The notes under the pieces were generated by a model. The model had not been told where the DNA came from and ran no database searches. It saw nothing but the letters and a program-made list of their open reading frames with translations. This document shows, piece after piece, positions 52,000 through 61,068 of a stretch of 64,000 nucleotides of DNA. This DNA comes from Bacillota bacterium. GTDB lineage: Bacteria > Bacillota > Clostridia > Lachnospirales > Lachnospiraceae. The position numbers and the translations under genes are program-made. The stretch is from contig JAEZGK010000035.1 in NCBI GenBank assembly GCA_023437365.1, positions 71,101 to 135,100 of the forward strand, given 5' to 3'. Position 1 is the first letter of the stretch; each line of letters opens with the position of its first letter.

Positions 52000-52590
52000 T
52001 TAATTGAAGAGTTCCGAATAGATCATACGTTTGCATACCTCCAGCTGTTCCTCGGCTAAATCTTCCGATATTCCACTAGACACCGCCTTGGAACGTAAGC
52101 CCTCCATGATATACATGATAGAGTTTGCTAAACAATCTATATTCTTTGTATTAATTGAGTTGCTTGATACGCCGAATTTCAATAGTTCAAGTATAATATT
52201 TTTGTTGTTCATAAACTGCTCCGTATAAAAGTCTCTATTGGACTGTTCTTTATGACTAAAGCAGAATTCGATCATTGCGGCAAAAAGGCTTTGATCCATA
52301 TTCAATAGCTTTTCCTTCTGTTCAGAGAAAAAAGCATCGATTAATTGATGAAAATCTTCGCTATCCTCAATGCTTCTTTTAACTCCTTCAATTTTGGTAT
52401 GATTATGTCTCTTAACAACTTCAACAAAAATTTCACCTACTGACAAAAAATATAGATAAATTCCGCCCCTGCTGATATTGCACGCTTCGATAATATCCTT
52501 CATGGTAACTCGATTAAAGCCCTTACAGATAAAAACTTGCTTGGCTTTTTCCAGAATAAGTTCTCTTTTTATACTGGATTTAGACTCCAT
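52000..52590 (-). CDS. TetR family regulator of the coenzyme A operon
   Basis: This protein has 196 residues from 52590, where GGGAGGGTGAAT precedes the Met; the frame extends upstream to 52671 without a ribosome site. The HTH is at about 25-60 (VTMKDIIEACNISRGGIYLYF). It is co-directional and 16 bp from coaB, and its promoter contains two ACGCGT-centred operators, so it likely represses tetR-coaB-coaC-coaX-panT. Ligand unknown. Confidence 0.88.
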   Translation of the reverse strand: MESKSSIKRELILEKAKQVFICKGFNRVTMKDIIEACNISRGGIYLYFLSVGEIFVEVVKRHNHTKIEGVKRSIEDSEDFHQLIDAFFSEQKEKLLNMDQSLFAAMIEFCFSHKEQSNRDFYTEQFMNNKNIILELLKFGVSSNSINTKNIDCLANSIMYIMEGLRSKAVSSGISEDLAEEQLEVCKRMIYSELFN

Positions 52591-52630
52591 ATTCACCCTC
52601 CCTAAGTCTTTAATTGTTAAACAATGGAAT

Positions 52631-52679
52631 ATGACACGCGTGTCATTGGAATTATATTCCACGCGTGTCATATTGTCAA
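52631..52679 (-). promoter_or_regulatory. TetR/CoA operon promoter with two built-in operators
   Basis: TTGACA (52679-52674), 17-bp spacer, TATAAT (52656-52651) on the minus strand, a perfect sigma-A promoter. The palindrome ATGACACGCGTGTCAT (52631-52646) lies just after the -10, and an imperfect copy centred on ACGCGT (52661-52666) sits in the spacer. Centres are 25 bp apart. Confidence 0.85.
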
Positions 52680-52693
52680 CAAATTTATTTCAA

Positions 52694-55228
52694 TTATTTA
52701 TTTCCGCACAGAACCTTTCCGGTAAAGGAGCGCGAATTTCTCATGATATCCTCCGGTGTTCCCTGTGCGACAATCTCACCGCCTTGTTTTCCTCCTTCCG
52801 GACCAAGGTCAATGATCCAATCAGATTCCATAATCATTTCTAAATTATGCTCTATCACGATTATGCTGTTACCCAGCTTTACAAGCCGGTCAAAGATCTT
52901 AATCAATCTGTTAGCATCGTGTGGATGTAGACCGGTTGTCGGCTCATCAAAAAGATACAATACATTTCCGCCACCACCGGTAGATAGCTCCTTAGCCAAC
53001 TTCAGACGCTGTGCTTCCCCTCCGGATAAGGTGGCTGTGGATTGTCCCAAGCCCAGATAACCTAAGCCCACATCCTGTAGGATTTGTAATTTCGATGCTA
53101 TGCTCTCCTGACCGGCAAATAGCTCCATAGCTTCGTCAACGCTTAATTCCAAGATATCTGAAATATTGTTTCCTTTGTATTTCACCTTCAGTACCTGTTT
53201 CTGATATCTCCTGCCACGGCATATAGGACAGGTCACCTCTACATCAGGCAGAAAGTTCATGGAGACGGATAGTCTGCCCGTTCCCTGGCATTTTTCACAT
53301 CTTCCGCCCGGCACATTATAGGAGAAGTGTTTCGCCGAAAGTCCCTGGCTGATTGTTTCGGGCAAGGCAGCAAATAGATCTCGGATATCGGTGAAAAGGT
53401 CCGTATACGTCGCTGCATTAGACCGACTGGAACGCCCGATGGACTGCTGATTTATGATAACCACACCAGTTAAATGTTCCAGCCCTCCAATCAGCTGCTT
53501 CCTATGCTTCTTCGTCAGGTTAAAATAAGCTTCACAGGCAGCTGCCAGATACCCGAAAATCAGACTGGATTTACCACTGCCGGAGACACCCGTCACTGTA
53601 ACAAATCTCCCAAGAGGAATTGTGATATCTATGTTTTTTAAGTTATTAACGTCTGCGTTTTTGATTTCCAGATATTTTGTATTCCCGGAGAGAAGCTTTC
53701 TGCGCTTTGTTTGATAGCAACTATTCCGCAGATATCTACCCGTAATCGAAGCCTCGCAGTTCATAATTTCCTGAACATCACCACAGGCAACGATACTTCC
53801 CCCCTGCTTCCCTGCTCCCGGACCAAAATCCACGATATAGTCTGCTGCTTTCATAATATCCGTATCATGCTCTATCACAAGGACGGTATTCCCCATGTCC
53901 CGAAGACGCTTTAAAACCTCTATGATTTTTCCTGTATCACGGGAGTGAAGGCCGGAGGTCGGTTCATCCAGTACATAAAGGACACCGGTAAGCCCACTTC
54001 CAAGTACCCCTGCCAGTTTAATCCGTTGACATTCTCCGGCAGACAGGGAAGCAGCCGGCTGCTCTAAGCTCAAATATCCGGAGCCTGCATCTACAATACG
54101 AGTTATTCTGCTCCTCAGATCCTCAGCTACCTGTCGGACAACACTCCAGGCTTCCTCTGAAATAGAATCCGGAAGCCGGTTCAACCACTCGCTGACATCA
54201 AGCAGGGACATGGACAACAGCTCTTTTATATTTTTATCTCCAACCTTTACCTTAAGTATTTCCGCTCTATATCGAATTCCATGACATTCGGGACATTCCT
54301 GACGGATTAGGAACTTTTCGAGCTTTTGCCTGGCACTGGCCGTATTGCTTTCCGCATATCTGCGCATCAGATTAGTGACAACACCTTCAAATCTTCCTTC
54401 CGGCACGGTCTTGGGCGGTGTGATATCCGGGAACCGCTCTTGAAACTGCCTGCTCAGCACACCATATAAAAGCAGATCCATCTGTACCTCATTATAACTC
54501 CCAATCGGTGTGTCTATATCCATCTCAAAACCGTAATGTCTGGCAGCCTGGATAATCGAAGCTCCGTATCTGTCGATATATACCTGGTCCCAGCCAGAAA
54601 TTGCAAATTCCCGGATACTCTTAGTATGATCCATCAGAAGCTTCACATCCGGTGAATTCACGACTCCTATCCCGTGACATACTGCACAAGCCCCTTGCGG
54701 TTTATTGAAGGAGAAATGACTCGCTGTCAACTCGAAGACCTGCTTACCGCAATGAGGACATGGTAGAGTCTGCTCAAATAGCTCATTTTCCTCCCCTTCC
54801 GCTTCGGACAGCTCCGGGTAATCTGTAAAAGCACTTTCACTATAATTCTGTGATATGGTTCTGCCGCAATGCGGGCACGGTCTTTCTCCAAGCTTAGCGA
54901 ACAATACCCGAAGGTAGGAGGATATCTCCGTAACTGTACCCACAGTTGAGCGGGGATTATGATTCGATTGGTGCTGATTGATGGATATTGCAGGTGATAA
55001 GCCCTCAATCCGATCAACCCTCGGTCTGCTGCCGATATCCAAGGTCATACCCATAGATTCCATGTACTGACGCTGGCATTCCCTTTGCAAAGTCTCCAGT
55101 GCCAGTGTTGATTTACCGCTGCCAGAGACACCGGTAAAAACAATCAGCTTATTCTTGGGAAGCTGCACATCAATATTCTTCAAGTTATTTTCCTTTGCTC
55201 CAAATATGTTGATATACATAATATTCAC
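52694..55228 (-). CDS. uvrA: UvrA-like ABC excinuclease subunit (short form)
   Basis: This 844-residue protein has two UvrA-type ATPase modules with Walker A GVSGSGKSTLALETLQ (near 33) and GVSGSGKSSLIFGYL (near 545), signatures LSAGECQRIKL and LSGGEAQRLKL, and zinc-finger Cys pairs (CPHCG, CAVCHG and CEKCQG). At 844 residues it is shorter than housekeeping UvrA (about 940), like the UvrA2/drug-resistance-type homologues that lack part of the UvrB-binding region. A repair or antibiotic-tolerance role cannot be decided from the sequence. Confidence 0.9.
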   Translation of the reverse strand: MNIMYINIFGAKENNLKNIDVQLPKNKLIVFTGVSGSGKSTLALETLQRECQRQYMESMGMTLDIGSRPRVDRIEGLSPAISINQHQSNHNPRSTVGTVTEISSYLRVLFAKLGERPCPHCGRTISQNYSESAFTDYPELSEAEGEENELFEQTLPCPHCGKQVFELTASHFSFNKPQGACAVCHGIGVVNSPDVKLLMDHTKSIREFAISGWDQVYIDRYGASIIQAARHYGFEMDIDTPIGSYNEVQMDLLLYGVLSRQFQERFPDITPPKTVPEGRFEGVVTNLMRRYAESNTASARQKLEKFLIRQECPECHGIRYRAEILKVKVGDKNIKELLSMSLLDVSEWLNRLPDSISEEAWSVVRQVAEDLRSRITRIVDAGSGYLSLEQPAASLSAGECQRIKLAGVLGSGLTGVLYVLDEPTSGLHSRDTGKIIEVLKRLRDMGNTVLVIEHDTDIMKAADYIVDFGPGAGKQGGSIVACGDVQEIMNCEASITGRYLRNSCYQTKRRKLLSGNTKYLEIKNADVNNLKNIDITIPLGRFVTVTGVSGSGKSSLIFGYLAAACEAYFNLTKKHRKQLIGGLEHLTGVVIINQQSIGRSSRSNAATYTDLFTDIRDLFAALPETISQGLSAKHFSYNVPGGRCEKCQGTGRLSVSMNFLPDVEVTCPICRGRRYQKQVLKVKYKGNNISDILELSVDEAMELFAGQESIASKLQILQDVGLGYLGLGQSTATLSGGEAQRLKLAKELSTGGGGNVLYLFDEPTTGLHPHDANRLIKIFDRLVKLGNSIIVIEHNLEMIMESDWIIDLGPEGGKQGGEIVAQGTPEDIMRNSRSFTGKVLCGNK

Positions 55229-55251
55229 TCCTTCTACCCTTTATAGTAAAA

Positions 55252-55290
55252 CCAGTATACCATCATTTATAAAGTCTGGTGGTATACTGG
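55252..55290 (-). terminator. Hairpin after the alpha/beta hydrolase gene
   Basis: CCAGTATACCA pairs with TGGTATACTGG over 11 bp, followed by TTTTA on the minus strand. It lies between the hydrolase stop and the UvrA-like start. Confidence 0.7.
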
Positions 55291-55305
55291 AGGGTTGCTC
55301 ATGCT

Positions 55306-56265
55306 CTATTTCATATTTTTCTGAAAGAAGCGAATGATATCATCAATAATTTCGTCATTGGTCATATGACCAACTCCGTCGTACATAACCATTTCTGCCG
55401 AAATATCCAATTGCTTATAAATATCCTCTGATTTTTCCCAACGTTCCTTCATATCACTGCCCAGAAGATCAAGGATGAGCTGTCTTTCCTTTTCTCCGAA
55501 TGCATCATCATAAGGCAAGGTGTCATTCTCATCTTCACTCCCCATATATATGAATTGCGGTACAGCCTTATAGTCGTTGATGTTAAATTCAATATCCGCT
55601 ATCTCACTGATATCTGATATTCCAATTGGGTAGATCAGATCCATTGAAGCCCATTGCTCCGTCGGTAGAATTGGCATACAGTTTATTCCGCCTGCTGCTG
55701 TAGCTTGAACAACTTGGGGATGAAGTGCCGTAAAACGATTCACAAAACTACCGGAAGCAGAAAACCCGTTCATCAATACCTTTTCCCTGACAAAAACATT
55801 ATCCTCGCTCAATTTATATCTCAAATGGTTAATCATACCCATCAACTGTAAATCAATTCTAGCCAGATCGCCTTCCTTATTCATTAATGTATCCCTGTCA
55901 AGAGAGTGGGTATACATCTGCCAGTTGCTTTCTGGACGATCAAAAACCGGAACCAGTAACACTGTTTTCAAGCTACGGGCTAATCGATTGCAGATACCAT
56001 GTTTCACTAACCTAAGTACATCCTTCACATGATCCTGATGATTATCGCTAACTCTTCCGCCATTATTAGGTTCAACTAATATGTACTTAATATCAGCTTT
56101 ACCAACTCCATAAGGTATATAAGCATAATATTCATAGTTAAATCCATCTTCCGGTGATGCATCTACTTTGATAATTTTACCGCCTACTACAAAAAACTGA
56201 TAAATTCCTATGAGGATCAAAAATAATGCAATTATTGATCCAAGAATTAGTATTATTCTTCGCAT
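55306..56265 (-). CDS. Membrane-anchored alpha/beta hydrolase-like protein
   Basis: This protein has 319 residues from 56265, where GGGGAGGTACAG precedes the Met; upstream in-frame codons lack a ribosome site. It has an N-terminal membrane segment (about 3-25) and an extracytoplasmic domain with a serine-nucleophile elbow NGFSASGSFVNRF (near 165) and a late His in YDGVGHMTND. A lipase/esterase-like hydrolase is likely; substrate unknown. Confidence 0.75.
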   Translation of the reverse strand: MRRIILILGSIIALFLILIGIYQFFVVGGKIIKVDASPEDGFNYEYYAYIPYGVGKADIKYILVEPNNGGRVSDNHQDHVKDVLRLVKHGICNRLARSLKTVLLVPVFDRPESNWQMYTHSLDRDTLMNKEGDLARIDLQLMGMINHLRYKLSEDNVFVREKVLMNGFSASGSFVNRFTALHPQVVQATAAGGINCMPILPTEQWASMDLIYPIGISDISEIADIEFNINDYKAVPQFIYMGSEDENDTLPYDDAFGEKERQLILDLLGSDMKERWEKSEDIYKQLDISAEMVMYDGVGHMTNDEIIDDIIRFFQKNMK

Positions 56266-56458
56266 CTGTACCTCCCCATTAATGAACTCTATCATGATCC
56301 TATTCTTGTATAAATTATCCGCTGTTAGCTGCTTTCTCATTATGATCCGGCTCATAATCAATAACATCATTAATCCATAAACCCGGTGATATACTTTTCC
56401 TATCTTGGTAATATATGAAAAGCGTTAGATATAGCATAAATCATACAGGGAAATTTAG

Positions 56459-57328
56459 TCAACTAAGAAAACGCGTTTTCCTCCTAAATCTGCCGACAAG
56501 GTATTGAGGACCACCACTTTCAATCAATAACCCTGCAATCAGAACTATCGTACCAAGGTGAAATTTCGTACTGACCCGGTCTCCTAACATTGCTCCAAAC
56601 ACAACGGTAAAGGGGATCTTTAGATATGAGATCAGACTTCCCTTAATAGCAGAAATCCAGCTGTAGCTGCTTGTCATCAGCCACTGGGCAAGAAAGGAGG
56701 ACACCCCTATGCACAAAAGAAGGATCATCTGAGAGAGACCGGGATTGGGATGATGGATAGATGATAAGGGTGCAAATGCAAGCCCAAAGATACAGGCTGA
56801 CATATAGACAAGCACCGGATGTTCCTTTTCACTGGAGCGTTTTGTGTAATGGACAGCTATCCCCATAATAATACCGCTTAGTACACCGATCACATCTCCC
56901 ACGAAGGCATATTGGCCGCCATCATAAAATATGATTGTCACTCCTGCCAGGCAGATTACCATACTGATCATATTCACCACTTTTACGCGTTCTTTATTAA
57001 GGAGAAAGCCAAATAACGCAACAAAGATCACATAGAGGTTATTCATTAGTGTTGCTCTGGCACTGCTTGTCAGCTCTATCGCAAGATAAAAAAGAATCAT
57101 GGAGACGGATCCGGCGACACCGCGTATCACCCAAGCTTTTTTATCTTTCACCAGAAAAGATTTCTTCGTGAATAGCAGGACTCCTGCACCCAGTATAATG
57201 CCGATGACGAATCTTGATACCGAGATAAAGTAACTGTTAAAGCTTCCCGCTACTGATTTCACCAGAACAGTACTCAAGGAGAATAAAACACTGGATGTTA
57301 TCATAAAACAGATACCCTTTATTTTCAT
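56459..57328 (-). CDS. DMT/EamA family transporter
   Basis: This 289-residue protein has ten membrane helices in two EamA repeats. It is divergent from the broken MocR-type gene, a common pairing in which the regulator controls the transporter. Substrate unknown. Confidence 0.88.
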   Translation of the reverse strand: MKIKGICFMITSSVLFSLSTVLVKSVAGSFNSYFISVSRFVIGIILGAGVLLFTKKSFLVKDKKAWVIRGVAGSVSMILFYLAIELTSSARATLMNNLYVIFVALFGFLLNKERVKVVNMISMVICLAGVTIIFYDGGQYAFVGDVIGVLSGIIMGIAVHYTKRSSEKEHPVLVYMSACIFGLAFAPLSSIHHPNPGLSQMILLLCIGVSSFLAQWLMTSSYSWISAIKGSLISYLKIPFTVVFGAMLGDRVSTKFHLGTIVLIAGLLIESGGPQYLVGRFRRKTRFLS

Positions 57329-57455
57329 ATCAATTGCCCCCTCTGTATCTATATGTTATAATTTGTTTTAGTACAGATATAAGTTTATAGACTCATTTCT
57401 CGTAAAGCAAATGATATTTTATCAGACTGTACCGCTACAGTTGAAAGGAGCAGCT

Positions 57456-58416
57456 ATGGGAAACCGATATGAGGTTGTGAAAGAGTACATTTTAGAACAG
57501 ATGACAGCTTCTAAAATAAAGCCGGGAAGTAAGCTCCCCTCAGTCAGAGAGCTTGCACAGCAATGTCAGGTCTGTAATTCAACCGTGGTTAATGCATACA
57601 GGAAATTAGAACAGGAAAAATTCATTTATTCTGTGCCCAAAAGCGGTTATTATGCCATGAAGCCAAAGAATACAGATCTTGCACCCGTCAATTCCTCAGT
57701 AATCGATCTTTCAAAGGCAACCCCATCCCGTGAGCTACTGCCCTTTGTCAAATTTCGCAATTGTATTAATCAGGCAATCGACTCCTATCAGGAATCCCTC
57801 TTCACTTATTCGAATCCACAGGGTTTTGAGGGCTTGAGAAATACACTCGTCAAGTATTACAGACAGGAGCAGATCTTTACCTCCGAAGGTAATATGGTCA
57901 TTACAGCAGGTGCATATCAGGCTCTCCTGATCCTCGCTAAGATGCCTTTTCCAAACGGAAATTCCAATGTCCCTTTGCGATATCGGTAACTCCACTTTGA
58001 ATCAGGCGGCACTCGAGCTGTTTATCACTTCAGGTCTGCTAGATAAGCATTGCAGGGATATCAGAACGGAATATGAAAGCAGAATGGTTGAAATGAATAG
58101 CTTTACCGAGACAGCAACCATGATGGGGCTAAAATTATCCGTCCCTCATACCGGATTTTTCTCTTATTTAACCTTACCAAAGGAGATCAGCAGTAACAGA
58201 CTGGCAGAATTATTAAAAGTACATCAGATTTCTGTGGCAGGGACACAGGATATGTTCCTTCCCTGCTTTTTCAGGGATAATTCTTTAAGAATTAGCCTAT
58301 GCAGCCTAGAAAAGACTGCGGTAAGCCATAGCCTGTCATCCACATTTGAGTGTATTGAAAAGGTAATGAATTCAGCTAAGAAAAGCTTACCGCATGAAGA
58401 TATCTATATTCAATAA
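57456..58416 (+). pseudogene. Broken MocR/GntR-aminotransferase regulator
   Basis: The first part (57456-57989) has a GntR winged helix (KLPSVRELAQQCQVCNSTVV) and the start of the aminotransferase domain. The second part (57967-58416) lies in another frame and resumes at TLNQAALELFITSGLLD, near the aminotransferase C-terminus. About 120 residues, including the PLP-binding lysine region, are missing. A deletion with frameshift is the simplest reading. Start at 57456 has GAAAGGAG upstream. Confidence 0.8.
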
Positions 58417-58478
58417 GCAGGATTTAGATCATACCGGTATACGTTTCTTAATAAACGGCACAAAACAATTAAGCGTAA

Positions 58479-58559
58479 AGTGCAACAATAACAGTGCTAC
58501 AATAACAGTGCAACATAACAGTGCTACAATAACAATACAACATAACAGTGTTACAAATC
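58479..58559. repeat. 13/14-bp tandem repeat
   Basis: Six units alternate between AGTGCAACAATAAC, AGTGCTACAATAAC and 13-base forms such as AGTGCAACATAAC. It lies just past the broken MocR gene. The unit length and AGTG start recall the array at 11228-11367, but the remaining bases differ. Confidence 0.85.
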
Positions 58560-58690
58560 TAGGACTTAAAATGGTGGACTTATCACAATATGCCCTATTC
58601 GCCGAAGCAGATGGACAACTATTTTCAAGCAATGAATAACCCCTGTGTTCAAGCTGTATTATGCGCACAGGAGATTCATTTAAAAGCACA

Positions 58691-58745
58691 AAAAGAGGGT
58701 CTTTGTAAAATAGCTTACTCAGCTATTTTACAAAGACCCTCTTTT
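58691..58745. terminator. Strong terminator after trxA
   Basis: A perfect 25-bp stem (AAAAGAGGGTCTTTGTAAAA with its complement, continuing through TAGCT) around a five-base loop. Its A-rich and T-rich flanks suit both strands; it mainly ends trxA on the minus strand. Confidence 0.9.
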
Positions 58746-58757
58746 CTCAAAGCTTGA

Positions 58758-59069
58758 TTACTTGAGCATGGACAGGATAGAGTTCTTAGATTGAACACCT
58801 ATGGCACTATGAGCTATTTTCCCGTTTTTCATCACTACAAGTGTCGGGATACTCATCACACGAAATGCCTTAGCCAATTCAGGTTGTTCATCTACATTGA
58901 CCTTGCCCACCTTAGCTGTACTGATCGTCTCTTCTGCTACCTGCTCAACTGTTGGTCCCACCATTCTGCAGGGTCCACACCAGGGTGCCCAGAAATCAAT
59001 TAACACGGGCTTATCAGAATTTATAACCTCTTGTTCAAAATTATCTCTCGTTATAGTTAATACGCTCAT
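58758..59069 (-). CDS. trxA: Thioredoxin
   Basis: This 103-residue thioredoxin has the classic WCGPC active site (in DFWAPWCGPCRMVGPT, near 32-36) and the cis-Pro in VMSIPTLVVM. It reduces protein disulfides. AAGGAGAATGACGT precedes the start. It follows the rhodanese gene by 115 bp. Confidence 0.97.
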   Translation of the reverse strand: MSVLTITRDNFEQEVINSDKPVLIDFWAPWCGPCRMVGPTVEQVAEETISTAKVGKVNVDEQPELAKAFRVMSIPTLVVMKNGKIAHSAIGVQSKNSILSMLK

Positions 59070-59184
59070 ACGTCATTCTCCTTTTCTACATTAATATTCT
59101 TCATTTGTTTTTTCGTTTCTTATAATTTCATTATATATTAATTCGAAATTCAAACCGTGATTAGATCACGAAAACCAATTATAA

Positions 59185-59505
59185 TTATTTTCTTTTTGAT
59201 CCCACATAGGAACCCATACCGCCTGCTACATTGATCACATGGAAACCTTGTTTTGTCAGTACTCTCGTGGTTCTTCCGCTTCTTCCGCCTGATTGGCACA
59301 TAATGTAGTAAGTCTTATCCTTGAGCAGATATTTATCAGGACTTGTTAACAGATTACCCATAGGTATGTTCTTCGCTGTCTTTAACGTGCCGCTTTTATA
59401 CTCGTATGGCTCTCTTATGTCAATGATCTCTACTTTGCCAATAAGATGATCCATATCATTCACATGGATTACTTTACTGTCATCTCTTTTTAAAAAATCA
59501 AACAT
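59185..59505 (-). CDS. Rhodanese-like domain protein
   Basis: This 106-residue single rhodanese domain has the active-site Cys in YYIMCQSGGRSGRTT (near 72), a loop competent to carry a persulfide. EIIDIREPYEYKSG matches the family's N-terminal motif. Probably works with the neighbouring thioredoxin in sulfur or redox chemistry; that link is inference. Confidence 0.92.
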   Translation of the reverse strand: MFDFLKRDDSKVIHVNDMDHLIGKVEIIDIREPYEYKSGTLKTAKNIPMGNLLTSPDKYLLKDKTYYIMCQSGGRSGRTTRVLTKQGFHVINVAGGMGSYVGSKRK

Positions 59506-59762
59506 CTCTTTTTCCTCCTGGGTTATATATTATGAGTTTACTATTTAACATATTTTTTTCATTATAGCCAAATACCTAACATTATCAGTAACCAGATTAC
59601 ACATAGGAAAGCTCCTTGACTTAATCCGTTACTAGAGTCTCACTAAAATATATCATCCTTTTATTTACTCATTTCTAAATGCATTATAATAGCATCCATC
59701 TATAAATTCTGTAACACAGTCACATTAGAGTTGAAAATGTTATGATACTGCCGCATGATTAA

Positions 59763-59808
59763 AAAATAGGTTGAACCGTTTCTTAAGCGAAGCGGTTCAA
59801 CCTATTTT
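59763..59808. terminator. Bidirectional terminator
   Basis: AAAATAGGTTGAACCG pairs exactly with CGGTTCAACCTATTTT, with a further TTC/GAA pair inside. It lies downstream of an open but startless frame on the minus strand. The remaining 59506-59762 is AT-rich with no gene seen. Confidence 0.85.
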
Positions 59809-59834
59809 AACCCAATTTATTTATAATAACAGGC

Positions 59835-59987
59835 TTAATTCGCCCGAAGACCGACAAATGCCTCTGCTACCGGTGAAGACTCCAAACCTAACGTTGATAC
59901 AGGATTAAAGTCAACTGTATATGGTATTTCATCCTTCCTTTCACATACTTGTTTCTTCCAATATTTTACCCGATTAGATCCGACTTT
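59835..59987 (-). pseudogene. Short gene remnant without start codon
   Basis: An open minus-strand frame of 50 residues, KVGSNRVKYWKKQ then later TVDFNPVSTLGLESSPVAEA, has no ATG and no ribosome site, yet ends in a stop with a strong terminator 25 bp downstream. It looks like the 3' end of a lost gene. I do not recognise the protein. It could also be chance. Confidence 0.4.
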
Positions 59988-60004
59988 TCATTTTATGCCC
60001 TGAA

Positions 60005-61003
60005 TTATTTGTTCCAATCCATGTAAAATTGATTGACCCTATCATAGTATTGTAAATCCGGATCCATATATAGCCACTTATCGAAGTGCAAGGGATTTTC
60101 TTCTTTGCAATAATTCCTGTATCTGACTGCTCGCTCTGACAGCGTATAATCGCCATGACCATTATGTCCTTCCTGCTGCATTAACATTAAGATGCAATTG
60201 GGATTGGTAATTTGATCTTTTTTGGCATAGATTGGACTTACTCCACCATAAAACTCATCTGTTGTCCCACTGAATACCAGGACCGGTGTATTGCTTACGT
60301 TGATGCCTTTGATTGCAGAAAAATCAATTGTCTCTTTTCCAAAAAATAGACGTAGATAGATTCCTGCAATTCTACCCAGAATATTGCCTAAGGCACCGGT
60401 AAAGCGCTTAACAGAGTAAGACCACTGCTCTACCGGTTGATCAAATCCTGAAGCGGCAACCACTGCTGCTAATTTATGTCGGAAATTTAGAACCGCCGTC
60501 GATGCATAAGCTCCCAAACTATGACCATACAGAAAATGGGGTATCTTACTCCAATATGGATCCTCTTCAAAATAAGTCAGAACAGCATCTAAATCCTTAA
60601 CCACCTGGATATAATCAATCATATCCCTGCCCTCACTGTTATAATACCCTGTATAATCATAGCAAAATACGGTCCATCCGTGATCTACAAAATATTGCAT
60701 ATCGATCAGATAACATTCTGTAGCACATCGATGCCCCGAACTGATAATCACTAATCCTTTCTCTTCCTTCGATTTATAAAGAAAGCCTTTTAGCATATTA
60801 TTTCCGGAGTATAGCTGAATCACCTCACGCGGATAAGCTGACGCAAAATCGTCATAGGTAATTGCATTCGGATCAGATTTCAGCTTATAATCCGCTCTGC
60901 TAAACTGCTCCTTATGTGCACGATGTATCAAGATAAATGTCAATAGAATAAATCCGATTACCAATACGATCAGTAACAGCAGGATGACCAGTAACCATTT
61001 CAT
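60005..61003 (-). CDS. Membrane-anchored alpha/beta hydrolase
   Basis: This 332-residue protein has an N-terminal membrane segment (about 2-28) followed by an alpha/beta-hydrolase domain with the nucleophile elbow LYGHSLGAYAST (near 162), an acidic residue in FSGTTDEFYGG and the His in QEGHNGHGDY. It is probably an extracytoplasmic esterase or lysophospholipase-like enzyme; substrate unknown. Monocistronic. Confidence 0.85.
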   Translation of the reverse strand: MKWLLVILLLLIVLVIGFILLTFILIHRAHKEQFSRADYKLKSDPNAITYDDFASAYPREVIQLYSGNNMLKGFLYKSKEEKGLVIISSGHRCATECYLIDMQYFVDHGWTVFCYDYTGYYNSEGRDMIDYIQVVKDLDAVLTYFEEDPYWSKIPHFLYGHSLGAYASTAVLNFRHKLAAVVAASGFDQPVEQWSYSVKRFTGALGNILGRIAGIYLRLFFGKETIDFSAIKGINVSNTPVLVFSGTTDEFYGGVSPIYAKKDQITNPNCILMLMQQEGHNGHGDYTLSERAVRYRNYCKEENPLHFDKWLYMDPDLQYYDRVNQFYMDWNK

Positions 61004-61068
61004 GGTATTGTTACTCCTTTCGATAAAGCATTTCGATGCCTACGTTATCTATTTCGTTGATCCGAACT

